NCBI GenBank assembly: GCA_027257055.1
Contig: JAPVLO010000019.1
Span: forward strand, 14,093,001-14,157,000
Reading direction: 5' to 3'
DNA: 64,000 nt
Origin: Cephalopachus bancanus
Taxonomy: Eukaryota; Chordata; Mammalia; Primates; Tarsiidae
Below the pieces are notes generated by a model. The model was given only the letters and a program-made list of their open reading frames with translations, had not been told where the DNA came from and did not search any database. Each line of letters starts with the position of its first letter. Within the stretch, counting starts at the first letter, position 1. Shown piece after piece: positions 39,340 through 50,880 of this stretch. Position numbers and translations under genes: made by a program.

Positions 39340-39700
39340 CACGGAGATGCACTATCTACATTCCTCTGCAAGGAAGAATTTATTGCTCCAACTGCCCGAG
39401 TGCTGTCAGCACCTTGAGGAACTTGTCTAAACTGCAGAGTCACATTTTCTGAGGTGGTCACATCCAGCGACTGACTCAAGCGTAGGTAAAAGTGTTTAGC
39501 CAATTAAGTCTAGGGAATTAGGAGCATTTTAGCTCCAGAGTTTACTGTCGGGACGACCAAGCTCTCCATCACATCTACATCACAACTCAGCTTCTCCTAC
39601 TCCATCTTATTTCCATGCCTTTTCTTCCATAATTGTTGATCTCAAGAGTACTGCCTAATAAACATCCTACTCTTTAAACTCCATTTCAGAGTCTAAAAGA
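39340..39700 (+). mobile_element. Probable 3' LTR of the ERV-L element (MLT2-like)
   Basis: Lies where the 3' LTR should be and contains AATAAA at 39657-39662 followed by 'catcctactctttaaactcc'. Exact ends are not resolved. Confidence 0.5.
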
Positions 39701-40263
39701 ATTCAACTTGGTTTGGTTTTTCTGACTAAGACTCAGGACAGAAAGTGAGCCATGGGAGGCCCCAGAGTATATTAATAGCTCAGGACATTTTCATGACTTT
39801 ATGGAATGCATTTCTAAATATAGTTTTAAAATAACTCTTGAGTTTGTACTTCTAGCACTATGTTAATTGAAGTGGCATGTATATACATTCTAAAGTATCT
39901 TTAGCTGATATGTATAGAAAATGTACATCATGTGTATTTAGCATGTCTAAAAATTCCACAAGCAAAATTATCTCAAAATGGATCATTGATCTAAATGTAA
40001 GAGTTAAAACTATAAAACTTCAAGAAGAAAGCATAAAAGAAATTTGTAGTGACTTTGGGTTTGACAAATATTTCTTTATATAATAAACAAATAGCATGAA
40101 CAAAAGAAATCAATAAACTGGGCATCATCTAAATTTAAAACTTTTGCTCATCAAAACACACTGTTAAAGAATGAACAAAAAAAAGAAGACACAGATTGGG
40201 AGAAAATATTTGCAAAGATTTTATTTTAAAAAGTCTTATACTTGGAATACATAAAGAACACTT

Positions 40264-40399
40264 TTCTTAATTTAATTTTTTTTATTTTAAAGATGTTGGG
40301 TACAATTCAGGGTTAGGCATACAAATGTTCATTATGCATGTACCCTTGTTGATGAGGTGTGTTCCCCCTCCCCTGACACTATTGCCAATCCTTTTCCAA
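40264..40399 (-). mobile_element. Young L1 3'-end insertion
   Basis: Plus strand reads 'ttttattttaaagatgttgggtacaattcagggttaggc…', the reverse of a lineage-specific L1 3' UTR. Target duplication 'aaagaac(a/t)ctt' at 40253 and 40400. Confidence 0.88.
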
Positions 40400-40670
40400 A
40401 AAGAACTCTTACAACTCAATAATAAGACTTTAAAAACTAATAAATATCTTAACTTAAGCAGATGCTTAGATGGTGAATATAAGCTCATAAAAATATGCTC
40501 AATATCATTAGTTATTAAGGAATTTAATTAAATAAAAATGCATTTTAAATGAAAATTATATGCAAATCAAAACTACAAGAGATACCAACATACCACTAAA
40601 ATTTCTAAAACTAGAAAGGCTGTTCATACCATGCATTGATGAGGATAAAACTTTTATACAATATTCTTTT

Positions 40671-41184
40671 TTATTATAAAGATGTGGGGTATGATTCAGG
40701 GTTAGATATACAAACGTTGATTATGCAGGTACCCTTGTTGATGAGTTATGCCCCTCCCTCCCCTGGCAATATTCTTTTTTTTTCCACCCTTGTTGATGAG
40801 TTATGCCCCTCCCTCCCCTTTACAATATTCTTTTTTTTTCTTATTATAACGATGTGGGGTACAATTCAGGGTTAAGTATACAAACATTGACTATACAGGT
40901 ACTCTTGTTGATGAGATATGCCCCTCCCTCTCCTAGCAGTTTCCCTCAACTGCCAATCCCATCCCCACCTCCCCTTATAGTTTCTCACCACTACCAATCC
41001 CTTTCTTATAGTACTATAATTGTTCAAGGTCCGCTTACGAGTGAGAACATATGGCACTCTGTTCTTTGTTTCTGTGATAGATCACTGAGTATGATCGCCT
41101 CTAAATCCATCCAAGTCTCTGCAAAGTCCATGTGTTTGTCCTTCTTTATGACTGCATAATATTCCATTGTGTATATGTCCACAT
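40671..41184 (-). mobile_element. Young L1 3'-end insertion with internal tandem duplication
   Basis: Bounded by a perfect 19-bp target duplication (40652-40670 and 41185-41203). Inside are a first L1 tail (40671-40764), a duplicated piece (40786-40819) and a longer tail (40840-41184). 'caatattctttt' recurs at each internal join. Confidence 0.88.
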
Positions 41185-41799
41185 TTTTATACAATATTCT
41201 TTTAAATGTAAAATGGTGCCATCACTTTAGAAAACTGGTTGACAGTTCATTAATAAATACAACTTATCAAACTCACTCCTAGATGTTTATATAAGAGAAT
41301 CTAAAAAACATTCATAAACATTTTATTCATACTAGCCCTAAATGAGAAACAACCAAATGTCTATCAATTGTTGAATAGATGAACCAATTGTGGCATATCT
41401 CTACCATGGAAGACTACCTGGCAATGAAGAGGAAGGTACCTCTGATGCATGCAATAATATGGATGAATCTCAAAAAACATTGAGTTCATAGTCAATGATG
41501 TCATTATATGAAATTCTAGAAAATAAAAGCTAATCAGTAGTGAGAGGAAGCAGGTCAGTGGTTTTCCCAGGCTATAGGTCAAGTAGGAGAATGAATGATC
41601 ACAAATGTGAAGGGGTAAGCATTCTGGGCTGATGAAAACATCCTATATCATGACATGGAGTTGTATATATCTTTCAAAAGTCATAAAACACTATTACTAC
41701 ACTTAAAATCTGTGAGTTATTCTACATAAAATAAAGGTTTTTTTTTTTAAAAGAACATTTCAACATTTTTTAAAGGAGGAACAGTAAACAAAATAAAAA

Positions 41800-42295
41800 C
41801 AAGAATTTGAACAAATATTTGTACACCCATGTTTAGCAGCTTTGCACAAGGGCCAAAATGTACAAATAGGCCATGTGTTCACCAACAGATGAATGAATAA
41901 ACAATGTGGTATGTATGAAACAATGAAATATGATTCACCCTTAACAAGAAGTGAAATTCTGACACATACAACATGGATGACAGTTATGCAAAAATTATTC
42001 TAAGTGAAATACACCAGTCACAAAAAAAGACAAATATTGCAAGGTTCTACTTATATGAGGCTCCTAGAGTAGCTAGATGCATAGAATGGTGTTTGCCAGG
42101 GGCTGGGGAGAGAGGGGAATTGGGAGTTAGTGACTAATTGGGTACAGAGCTTCAAGTGGGGAAGATGAAAAAGTTCTGGAGATGGATGGTGATGGTTGGT
42201 GCACAACAATGAGGTTGTACTTAATGCCACAGGACTATACACTTAAAAATTGTTAAAATGGTAATTTTTATGCAGCATATATTGAAAAATGGAAG
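41800..42295 (+). mobile_element. Old L1 3' UTR
   Basis: 'caacagatgaatgaataaacaatgtggtatg…', 'gaatggtgtttgccaggggctgg', 'aatgccacaggactatacacttaaaaattgttaaaatgg' is typical mammalian L1M-type 3' UTR. Confidence 0.88.
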
Positions 42296-42315
42296 GGTAA
42301 TAATAATATAATATA

Positions 42316-42617
42316 GCTGGGCTCGGTGGCTCAGCCTGTAATCCCGCACCTTTGGGAGTCTGAGATGAGTGGATTGCCTAAGCCCACGCGTTCGGGACCC
42401 GCCTGGGCAACTTGGCGAGACCTCATCTCTACAATAAATCAAAAAATTAGCCAGGCATGATAGTGCACGCCTGTAGTTTCAGCTACTCGGGAGGCTGAGG
42501 CGGAAGGAACGCCAGAGCCCAGCCGGTGGAGGCTGCGGTGGCCAGGAGCGGCCACTGCACTCCAGTCTGGGCGACAGAATGAGACTCCAACTCAAATAAT
42601 AATAATAATAATAATAT
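42316..42617 (+). mobile_element. Alu-type SINE with (AAT)n tail
   Basis: 'gctgggctcggtggctcagcctgtaatcccgcacc…', longer linker, and right arm 'ggtggccaggagcggccac'. The tail has become (aat)n. Confidence 0.94.
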
Positions 42618-44699
42618 ATTTGGGAAGGGAGGAGTGGACACCTCATGGAAATCAATGCTTTGTTATGCATGGGGAAGGCATGGAGACCAATGTGAGCTGA
42701 TTTGCATGGAATAGTAGAACAACCCTCTCTATGAAAACCAATAAGCAAAGAATCAAGGAAGTTAGAAACAGGAACTTCAAATAGTCACTGTCCTGGTCAA
42801 CAGGAGCTGAACCCAAAGACCCAGAAATTAGCATCTTAATTCCGCTCCCAAAGAGTTGTTTCCATTGCCCAAATTCATGCTTTTAATGGAAGCATGAATT
42901 TCATGAGAAATTTTTGCAAAATTCACTGGTGGAAATATTGAGATTTGGTGCACTGTCTGCACGGTAATTTCCCGGTGGACTAAGAGAAAAGGGTCATTAG
43001 ATTTGGGCTAACATAGCCCTGAATTCATAAGAGGAACATTGGCAAGTTGCTAAGATTCAGAGGAGATCAATAGGACACAAGAATCAGTTCAATTTGCAGG
43101 CACTGCAGCCATGGCAACAACCTTGGCAAACCCTCCACACAGATAGTAACAAGCCACTTCAAAATAACTGGGAGCTGAGCCAAGAGAGGGAACATTGAGA
43201 CAAGGACTTCGTAAATCTTAAGGATAAACTCCTCCCTGCATATGAAAAACAAAGACGGCATCTAAAGCATTTCCTTTGATTTTTTCTGATCTCTCTAAAT
43301 CGAAGAAGGCTGGCCCTAAAGTCTAGGTGATCAAGCCCAGTCTCTCAAAGAAAAGGACAAATTTTCCCAAAGTCCTTAACATGCAGGTCCATTAAACATC
43401 AGACCTGCCTAGAGAGACCTTAAACTCTGTGACCTGTTTTGAACAAATGACAATATTCAAAAATACCAGAAGTTTTTAGATACAGAATCAAACATAAAAT
43501 TAATTCTGGGAAACCTGAATATGAGAAAAGAAATAATTTTAACTGATGAAGAATAATAAGAAAAAAAATAGTTAAAGTTGCTGGGTTGTGATAATTGCTG
43601 AACCAAGAGAGTTAAGAAAGTTTCCCTGGGGTGGTATCTCCTTTCCATAAGTATGTCATTGCAAGGGATTTATTGCAATTTTAGGAAAGGTAAGAGTTTC
43701 TTCTCAAAAGGTTAAAGAGTAAAAGTCCAACCACTGGACATGCCAAAAGGGAATCTTTAGAGCAACCCTGTATCACCTCAAATGCAAATACGAAATACTA
43801 CCAAGTTTCAATAGAAGTATATCAAATAATAGAATAGGGATGCTGAAGGAACTGAGGGAAAAAAACTCATACACAACTAACCCCTTTAACTCCCTGGTTT
43901 GACTAGTCCAAATACAGATGGACATTAAGCAAGCCTTTTAATAATCTGTGGTCATTTATGTAGCAAATGCACTCTTCTAGATCTCTGTTAAGTTTGGTCA
44001 TCAGTGTATCTTGCCTTTTTTGGCCAGAATTATACCTCTATTGTCCTGTAACAGGGATAGACTCTCCAGCACTGTGCTATAATTTAATAAGGAACAATTC
44101 AAACAGAGCCCGTGGCCCTAATTCAAAAAGAAATTTATTCGTTTCATAGATACCATGTTGATCAGCAGTCAGAAATAACTATACCTGAGTCTCTCTGTCT
44201 TTCCTCATTAGTCTGGTTACTAAAAATGATTATACAATTTAACAAGAAAAAAAAATTCAAGGGCCCTTCACCAAACAACTTTTCTGGGAGTACTGTTATT
44301 TAGAACAAATAAATTATGCGCTGAATGAGACCAAAAAAATTATCCTTGAAACCCACTTCACTAAACAGGATGCAAAGATATTAAGCACCATGTATGGATG
44401 TTGACACATCTGGATATTAGGCTGCAATCTTATCTCACTGCTAGATTGTACAGCATCCTGAACAACAAGGTGCCTTCAAGTTTATACAGGCAGTTTTCTG
44501 ACCTTTCTGCCATTGATATGGAATCATTGGCAATTCCCCAAGCAAATGACAAGGCTACCAAGTCTGCCAAATAGTGTGCTTACTTTCAAAGTCACTTGCC
44601 AGTCACTTATTGCGCCATAGTCAAAACAGCAATTCATAGAAAGAACACCATGCCCCTTTGTCACCATCATTAATTGGATTCTGACACCTGGTTACTTTT
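42618..44699. other. Unique DNA
   Basis: No gene recognised. It contains a perfect 12-bp inverted repeat at 42871-42901. 42930-43450 is less AT-rich and shows no element I know. Confidence 0.5.
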
Positions 44700-44714
44700 A
44701 AAGAGGAATGAGCA

Positions 44715-45003
44715 GGTCGGGCTCAGTGGCTCAAGCCTGTAATCCCAGCACCTTGGGAAGCCAAGACGAGAAGATTGCCTGAGACAGGGGTTCCAGACCA
44801 TCCTGGAAACTTGGCGAGATCTCATCTCTACAATCAATTAAAAAATTAGCTGGGCGTGGTAGTTCACACCTGTAGTTCCAGCTACTTGGAAGGCTGAGGC
44901 AGAAGGATCGCCTGAGCCCAGCAGGTCAAGGCTGCGGTGGCTGTGAGCGTGCCCTGCACTCCAGCTTGAGCAACAGAGTGAGACTCCAACTCAAAAAAAA
45001 TAT
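44715..45003 (+). mobile_element. Alu-type SINE
   Basis: 'ggtcgggctcagtggctcaagcctgtaatcccag…', longer linker. Target duplication 'aagaggaatgagca' just before 44715 and at 45004. Confidence 0.94.
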
Positions 45004-45017
45004 AAGAGGAATGAGCA

Positions 45018-47465
45018 AATTAGATTGTCAAATGAAAAAAGTACAATCCATAGAGAGTGATGCCTATCTCCAAAAACGTGTTCAGCTGTCACAGATTGTG
45101 CTGCATCCGTGGACACCAACCCTTGGCAAGGGCACCCTTACTGATTCTCAATGCACATGACTTCTTCCAAAAAAAAAAGCTGTTCTTGACCTCTGCACTT
45201 ATCCCTCAAGACCATTATTTTCAAACAGTATAAGGTGTAGCCACCTAAATCCCAGTTTCAAGGCAAACAAAATGATTAGAGGTAGGATCCTGCTCAGAAA
45301 ACAAAATTTTCTCAATAGTTGCTCCTTTCACAGCACTACTTCCTATAACTCACTCCCTGTGGCAAATGTGATGAAGTAACCGTTTGGCCGATAACGATGC
45401 TAGAACTTCAGGCATACTTGAATATACATATCCACTGCCACAAAGAGATCTGAGGCAATATAAAATGATAAGTCCTGAATCCTCCTTCATTAAAGCACTA
45501 GAGAGAAAGTAGTAGAGCTGATTTATTGACTTAATTGAGACAAAGAGTATATGGTTTATTGGGGGAGAATTGATTAGTTAAAAAAAGAAAACACATAGTT
45601 CTAAAGTTTTTTTTTTAATATTTTCACCATGTTGGGGGAAAACTTGTTGGCAAAACAAAGACAGGTATTTGTTTCTGTGCGGCAGATATGTTAAAATAAA
45701 TATTTAAGCTACCTTTTACCAAATGGGTGGAAAGATACATGTAACCACCTAGAAGCCAAAACATAATGGGAGATTTATAGGACTAGGAACCAGGAAATAC
45801 TGATTATTTTGTCCAAAACACACAACGGAACTTTAATTTAAAACCCAGAAATCTTTTAGAACTGAGACGCCTTTGGTTATCTTTTTCTTTTTCTTTTATC
45901 TTTATCTTTTCTTAGCAGAGTTCTGTAATCCTTCTACCCCGTTGATGGATATTATTATGTAAGACTAGGATACAACTTCCTTATACCCAGCTTGTCCCAG
46001 TCAACTGCAGTTTGGGGGCCTGAATGGAAGATTGCTTACTTTGATGAGAAGCATGACTACTTTCAGCATATATGGAAACCTTCAACAAACTGTCATGACT
46101 GTTTGATGTTTCAGCCTCCCATGCCAGAAGCTCTATATGATGAAGAGCCAAGATATCAAAGTATTGATAATATCCAATCGTACATTAAACAGCATCTATA
46201 GGTAATGTCTGGGACATAGGAGAAACACTAAACCAGGAAAAAGATCAATTTATTCTAACAACTAGAGAAGCTAAACCATGTTAATGAAAATTGATTTGAA
46301 CACATTCTAAACTATCTCTGGATGATTAATGTGTCAATATGATTTTAAAATACTAGAATACTTTCAGCAATATGATAATGTAAATGAAATGTTTCTATTT
46401 ACTGGGTAGAATATTCAATAAACACATGTTGTCACAAATCCAAGGCAACATGCATGCTTCATGGAACTGAAATATTACATTACAGCCTGATGAGGTCTCT
46501 GGGGAAGCAATATGTCGGATATGAAGCAGGGTGAGCCATTAAGAGTCTTGCTAGGTTTAATCAGCTTTGGGGTTATACTCAGATTACCCTGACATTATCC
46601 AAACGTTAAAAATCTTGTGACATATGGAATTTTGGTTAAGCTACGATAGAATTATATTCACATGCCTGATTCCTATGGGAAATACTCAATTCTGCTAGAG
46701 AGACAGGTGAGGTGATATACTGACATTACCAGTCAGCTTAACAACAGGCTCTCATAATTCAGCCCTAAAGGACCCATTATATGTAATACATTAACTTATC
46801 TTCTATACAATGAAATGGTACCAGATATGTTCCTTGGAAGAATTAAGAAAATAGTCACTTACATTATTTTCTATGGAGCTTAAGTCTCTTGTAAAACTCC
46901 AGTTGAGAAAAGCCAGCCAGTCAACATCTGGCAACTTTAATGAGTCTGACTGTGCAAAAATTTGTTTGTAGCCTCAAACTAAAGTTATGTTGAAGAGAAA
47001 ATAACCACAAGAACAATGAAAATTGCTCTGACATGCTTTTAAAAAAAGTGGAAAGCTGTGTTTTAAAATAAATTATATTGTACACTTTGTAAGTGTATAG
47101 TAGAAGACAAATTGGTTCTAGGTATGCACTTATTATATTAGAGAACAGAGGAAACTCACATCTCAGTGCCCCAGATGAGAAAAAGAAAAAAAATTTGGTT
47201 TAATGTCATTACTATCAGTCATCTCAGTTATAAAGGAAAGTGTTTGGTCACTTCATAAAGGCAGAGAAGTTACCAGGCCACAGTTATGGGGCATGACCAA
47301 GAGTGATTTTCATTTCAGCGACAATTTTAAGACTAGGATCAGAGATGAAGGGATATTGCCTCTATTGCTTAAAGTCTATAAATAAAAGCGTGAACCCCAG
47401 CAAATAACTAAGAACATTTGGGTCCTATCTGGTTGATAATAAAAGTTCCCTTGAATTAATAAATG
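45018..47465. other. Unique DNA with one exon-like segment
   Basis: No transposable element recognised in this 2.4-kb stretch. The only coding-like piece is 45919-46201, listed separately. Confidence 0.5.
45919..46201 (+). pseudogene. Exon-like open frame of unknown origin
   Basis: A 92-codon frame without stop runs from 45929 to TAG at 46199-46201. Its translation is not low-complexity and not Alu, L1 or ERV-like. It includes 'YPVDGYYYVRLGYNF', 'WGPEWKIAYFDEKHDYFQ', 'CHDCLMFQPPMPEALYDEE' and ends 'IQSYIKQHL'. The context is exon-like: a long pyrimidine tract (45888-45912) ends 'cttagcag' and the frame's end abuts a consensus donor 'ATAG/gtaatg'. There is a TAA in the same frame at 45926, three codons after the acceptor, and no good upstream ATG, so either a mutated exon or a decayed retrocopy fits. 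I do not recognise the protein. Confidence 0.3.
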
Positions 47466-48008
47466 TATTAGTTATTTATTCCTTTGCAACATGTTGCTAT
47501 ATGCATAATGGCTTAAAACAATATGCACTGATTATCTCACTGCTTCTCTCAGGAGCCCAAGCAGGGTTTAGCTGGGCCCTCAGCTCAGGGTTTCACAGGA
47601 CTGCAATCAGCAGACTGCATTCTTATCTTGAGGTTTGACTGGTGAAGAAACCAAGCTCACTTGGGTTGCCAGCAAAAAAATTCTTAAAGTTATAGGACTG
47701 AGGACACCAGCTCCTGGCTGGCTATTGGCAGAAGACTGTTCTCAGCTCTCAGAGGCCACCTGCAGTTTGCTGGTACTCAGGCTTTCTCCCATCATGGCTG
47801 CTTGCTTCATCAATTCAGCAATGAGAGTGTCTAGAGCAAATCTGCTAGCAACACAAGTCTTACGCAGCATTATCACAGGCATGGCATCCCTCATCTTTGC
47901 TATATTCTATTTCTAGAAATAAGTCACAGGTGCCCCACAGGGAATCACACAAAAGCATGAGCACCAAAAGGCAGGGATCAGGAGACCACCTTAGAATCTG
48001 TACACTGC
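47466..48008 (-). mobile_element. Ancient LTR-like repeat (MaLR/MLT-type)
   Basis: 'tattagttatttattcctttgcaac…ggcttaaaacaatatgcactgattatctcac', 'cagggtttagctgggccctcagctcagggtttcacaggactgcaatcag', 'gtcacaggtgccccacaggg' and '…ggagaccaccttagaatctgtacac' form a common old mammalian repeat in antisense. The exact family is uncertain. Confidence 0.6.
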
Positions 48009-48139
48009 AGTCAACTGCTGTCTGTCAATAATTCATGTCCCTTTCACATGAAAAATAATCCACTCTCTCCCAAAGTTCCCAAATTCTTCAACCTCTTAGC
48101 AACATCTCAAAGTCCAAAATGTCATTATCTAAATCAGGT

Positions 48140-48365
48140 GGAGCATGGACATAGAGAGTGAATTAATAGACTTAGGAGGTTCCAAAGGGTAGAAGGGTGG
48201 GAGGGGACAAGGGATGAGAAATTACTTAATGGGTACAATGTACACTATTTGGGTAATGACTACTCTAAAAGCCCAGACTTTGCTACTGCACAATAGATCC
48301 ATTGAACAAAACTGTACTTGTACCGCCTACATCTATTTTATAAATTTTTAATACAAAAAATAAAT
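48140..48365 (+). mobile_element. L1 3' end
   Basis: 'gtagaagggtgggaggggacaagggatgagaaattacttaatgggtacaatgtacac', then 'ctactgcacaatagatccattgaacaaaactgtac', and an A-rich end. Confidence 0.88.
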
Positions 48366-48709
48366 CAGTTGTAAGTATGGATGAGACTCCAGGGGTGTAA
48401 CTAGTTAAGTATAACTTCTAGAGCACCATTTCTCTCCATCTATACACCTGTTAAACTAAAAAGACAAGTTTTATATCCCCAATACACCCAACACCTGCGG
48501 AATTAGCATTAGATAAAAGCTATTGACACTCCTATTCAGAAGGGGGGGATAAAATGGAAGGCACAAGGAATTATTTATTTATAGCAATTCTAAAATTGGC
48601 CAGACTAATATTAATAGTTCCTTTATTAGGTTTCAAGACTGGGAAATAATCTTCCATGGGTCTCCCTGTTTGTCTGCCCTACTTTTTTTAGTTATGGTTT
48701 TAACTTTTT

Positions 48710-49036
48710 TTTTTACTTTTAATTATTTTATTTTAAAGATGTGACATACAATTCAAGGTTAGGTATACAAATGTTCATTATGCCGGTACCATAGTTGATG
48801 AGGTGTAGCCCCGCTTCCCCAGGAAGATTCCCACTACTGCCAATCTCGCCTCCCCGCCCCTCCTCAACTTTGGGTTGGATTTCCTTCGTTGGTAGCACAG
48901 GTGGACCAAAAGTTCGAAACCTCACAGAGTTCTTTATTCCTACCATCTCAGGAGAGAACTTATCTTCCCTTAGAGTTTCGCCAAGCATCCCAGGGAGGGC
49001 TTTGCTTGGCATGCTTGGATCACATGCCAATTCTTA
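48710..49036 (-). mobile_element. Young L1 3' end joined to non-L1 sequence
   Basis: 48710-48868 is the reverse of the young L1 3' UTR ('ttttattttaaagatgtgacatacaattcaaggttagg…ccactactgccaatc'). Where other copies continue with L1, this one continues with about 170 bp that I cannot match to L1. On the L1 sense strand that part carries 'aggaataaagaactctgtg'. It may be a 5' chimera or an older LTR at the insertion site. Confidence 0.65.
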
Positions 49037-50201
49037 ACTTACATATTGTGACCAAGATGATATGTAGGATTGGTCAACCTGGGCCATGTATCTATTTCTA
49101 GAATTTAGGTTAGAATTAGCCACAGTGGAACTAGACAAAATTTAAAATCCCACCATCTGTCCTCTACAGTGTTTACTGGTACAACACAGAAAATGTTATG
49201 ATACTGCAATACTAGGGAGAGATTTTCAGAATTGACTCCAAACAACCAAAATGCCATTTATGTGCAACTAATTTTCTAATTTCTACATTTCCATTTCAAT
49301 TACTTCACTGCCTCATAAATAATTAGTACTCTCATTTCCTCATCACAATCTGCAATGTGTCGGTGTCACCCCACTTTGCTCCCCAGCCAAACAAAAAGAG
49401 CAAAGTCAGACCAGCTCTACAAAGCATTCCCACTAGAAGAGGGACATTCAGTGCAAATAATTGATTTGAAGGAAGCAAAACTCTCCACCTCAGGCAGTGT
49501 TTAAAGTGAACTTTAAATATTCATGGATGCAAAAACAGGATGTCTGCCACTTGGACCTTGAATTAGAAAGCAATATCCTGCTACAGAGTCTCACAGAACA
49601 CATCAACACATTAGTATATACTGAAAAGAATAAGCAGAGTTAGGACAATGGAAACATAAGGGTCACAACTAGAACAGAGTGTGTTCCCTCAGCTATACTG
49701 GTTATATTTCAAGCTACTATTGGAAACCCATCACGTGGTTATAAGCAATTTATTATTAAGCTGGTGCATATCCAAGTGAAAATATAAATACTTCTCTTTC
49801 CAGAGTTTTAATTTAATTGTTCTCTTTTTTTTTTTGGTCCTAAGTCCCAAAAAAGAAAGTACTACTATTGGTAAGATGCTTGGTGAATCTCACCTCAGTA
49901 TTATAGTAAGACTCTAGTACTAGGGAAAACTAGTAGCTTCCTTTATAGAAAACTACTTGAACAAGTTTGGAGAGCCAATGTGCTATATATGCATATTTCA
50001 TATAAACATGAAAAGGTCTACCCTGTTATTAAAGAGCCTATGGAAAAATTTTACCAATAATTTCTTGGTCATTAGTATCTTTGAAGGTATCAGCAGGATG
50101 TACTAAAAATGTACAAAAATTCAGCTTTCTTTGAAGGGAAAAGGAGCATTTACTGTACACAGTGTTAAAAAGATAAACTGGGTCAGTTAGCCTCTTGTAT
50201 C
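49037..50201. other. Unique DNA
   Basis: No gene or recognisable repeat. Confidence 0.5.
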
Positions 50202-50776
50202 TGTGGTAGGCAGAAGTCTAAAACAGCCCTCTGAGAGTTTCTGGGTTAATACCCAAAACTGTGAACATGATGAAATATTATACCTGGGATTACGACAATA
50301 GAGACTTTGCAGATATAATCATGCTTACCAATCAGTTGAGTTTGAGTTCATCAAAAGGGAGATTACCCAGATGGCCCCAATCAAATCATATGTGTCCTAT
50401 AAAAATAGAGCGTTTGCTCTGGCTGGTAGTAGTAGGAGAAGTCAGAAAATCAAAACTTGAGAAATAATGTGAGCAGGCTCCAGAAGAAGAAAGCAGTCTC
50501 TAGGTGATAATCAGCAAGGAAGTTAGGACTTCAGACATACAGTTGCAAGGATCTGCATTTTGCCAACAGCATGAATAATCTTAGAAAGGGATTCTTCCCC
50601 AGAGCTTCCAGATAAGGACCCAACCCAATTGATAACTTGATTTTAGAGTCTCTGAGCAGAAAACACAGACAAGCCTTAATGGCCCCTGACAACAGAGCTG
50701 TGAGATTATAAATGGGCACTGTTTTAAGCATCTAAATTTGTGATAATTTGCTACATAGTAATAGAAAACTAATACA
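50202..50776 (+). mobile_element. MLT1 (MaLR) solo LTR
   Basis: 'tgtggtaggcagaagtctaaaac…', 'gactttgcagatataatcatg', 'cagatggccccaatcaaatcatatgtgtcctataaaaa', 'ttcttccccagagcttccagataaggacccaacc', 'aacagagctgtgagattataaatgggcactgttttaagc' to 'gaaaactaataca'. Confidence 0.92.
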
Positions 50777-50880
50777 ATCCCAAATACGTACTCCTATAAC
50801 TGTGAGTATACATAACTGATGCTTATGTTAGAAAAGATTAAATCATACTCAGAACTCTGTCTTTAAAAAAGCAAGATAGA

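Larger units (their letters stand above)
36990..39700 (+). mobile_element. ERV-L (class III endogenous retrovirus) remnant
   Basis: Decayed plus-strand pol region followed by a probable 3' LTR. Broken frames resemble ERV-L RNase H (an FTDG motif at 37383-37394), then the RNase H/integrase junction near 37930-38095 (after the Tigger insertion), and a possible dUTPase region near 38720-38860. Many stops and shifts; nothing is intact. Product was a retroviral polyprotein. Subfamily and left boundary are uncertain. Confidence 0.65.
39865..41745 (+). mobile_element. Old L1 (ORF2 end and 3' UTR), twice interrupted
   Basis: 'atctaaatgtaagagttaaaactataaaacttc…', 'ttgggagaaaatatttgcaaag', 'aactcaataataagac', 'aaatgagaaacaaccaaatgtc', 'gaatagatgaaccaattgtggcatatctctaccatggaagactac' is old L1 text. 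Two young L1 tails sit inside in the opposite orientation. Confidence 0.88.

Noticed and set aside
40325..41159. Several frames of 60-118 codons as genes
   Set aside because: They lie in L1 3' UTR sequence and its duplicated pieces.
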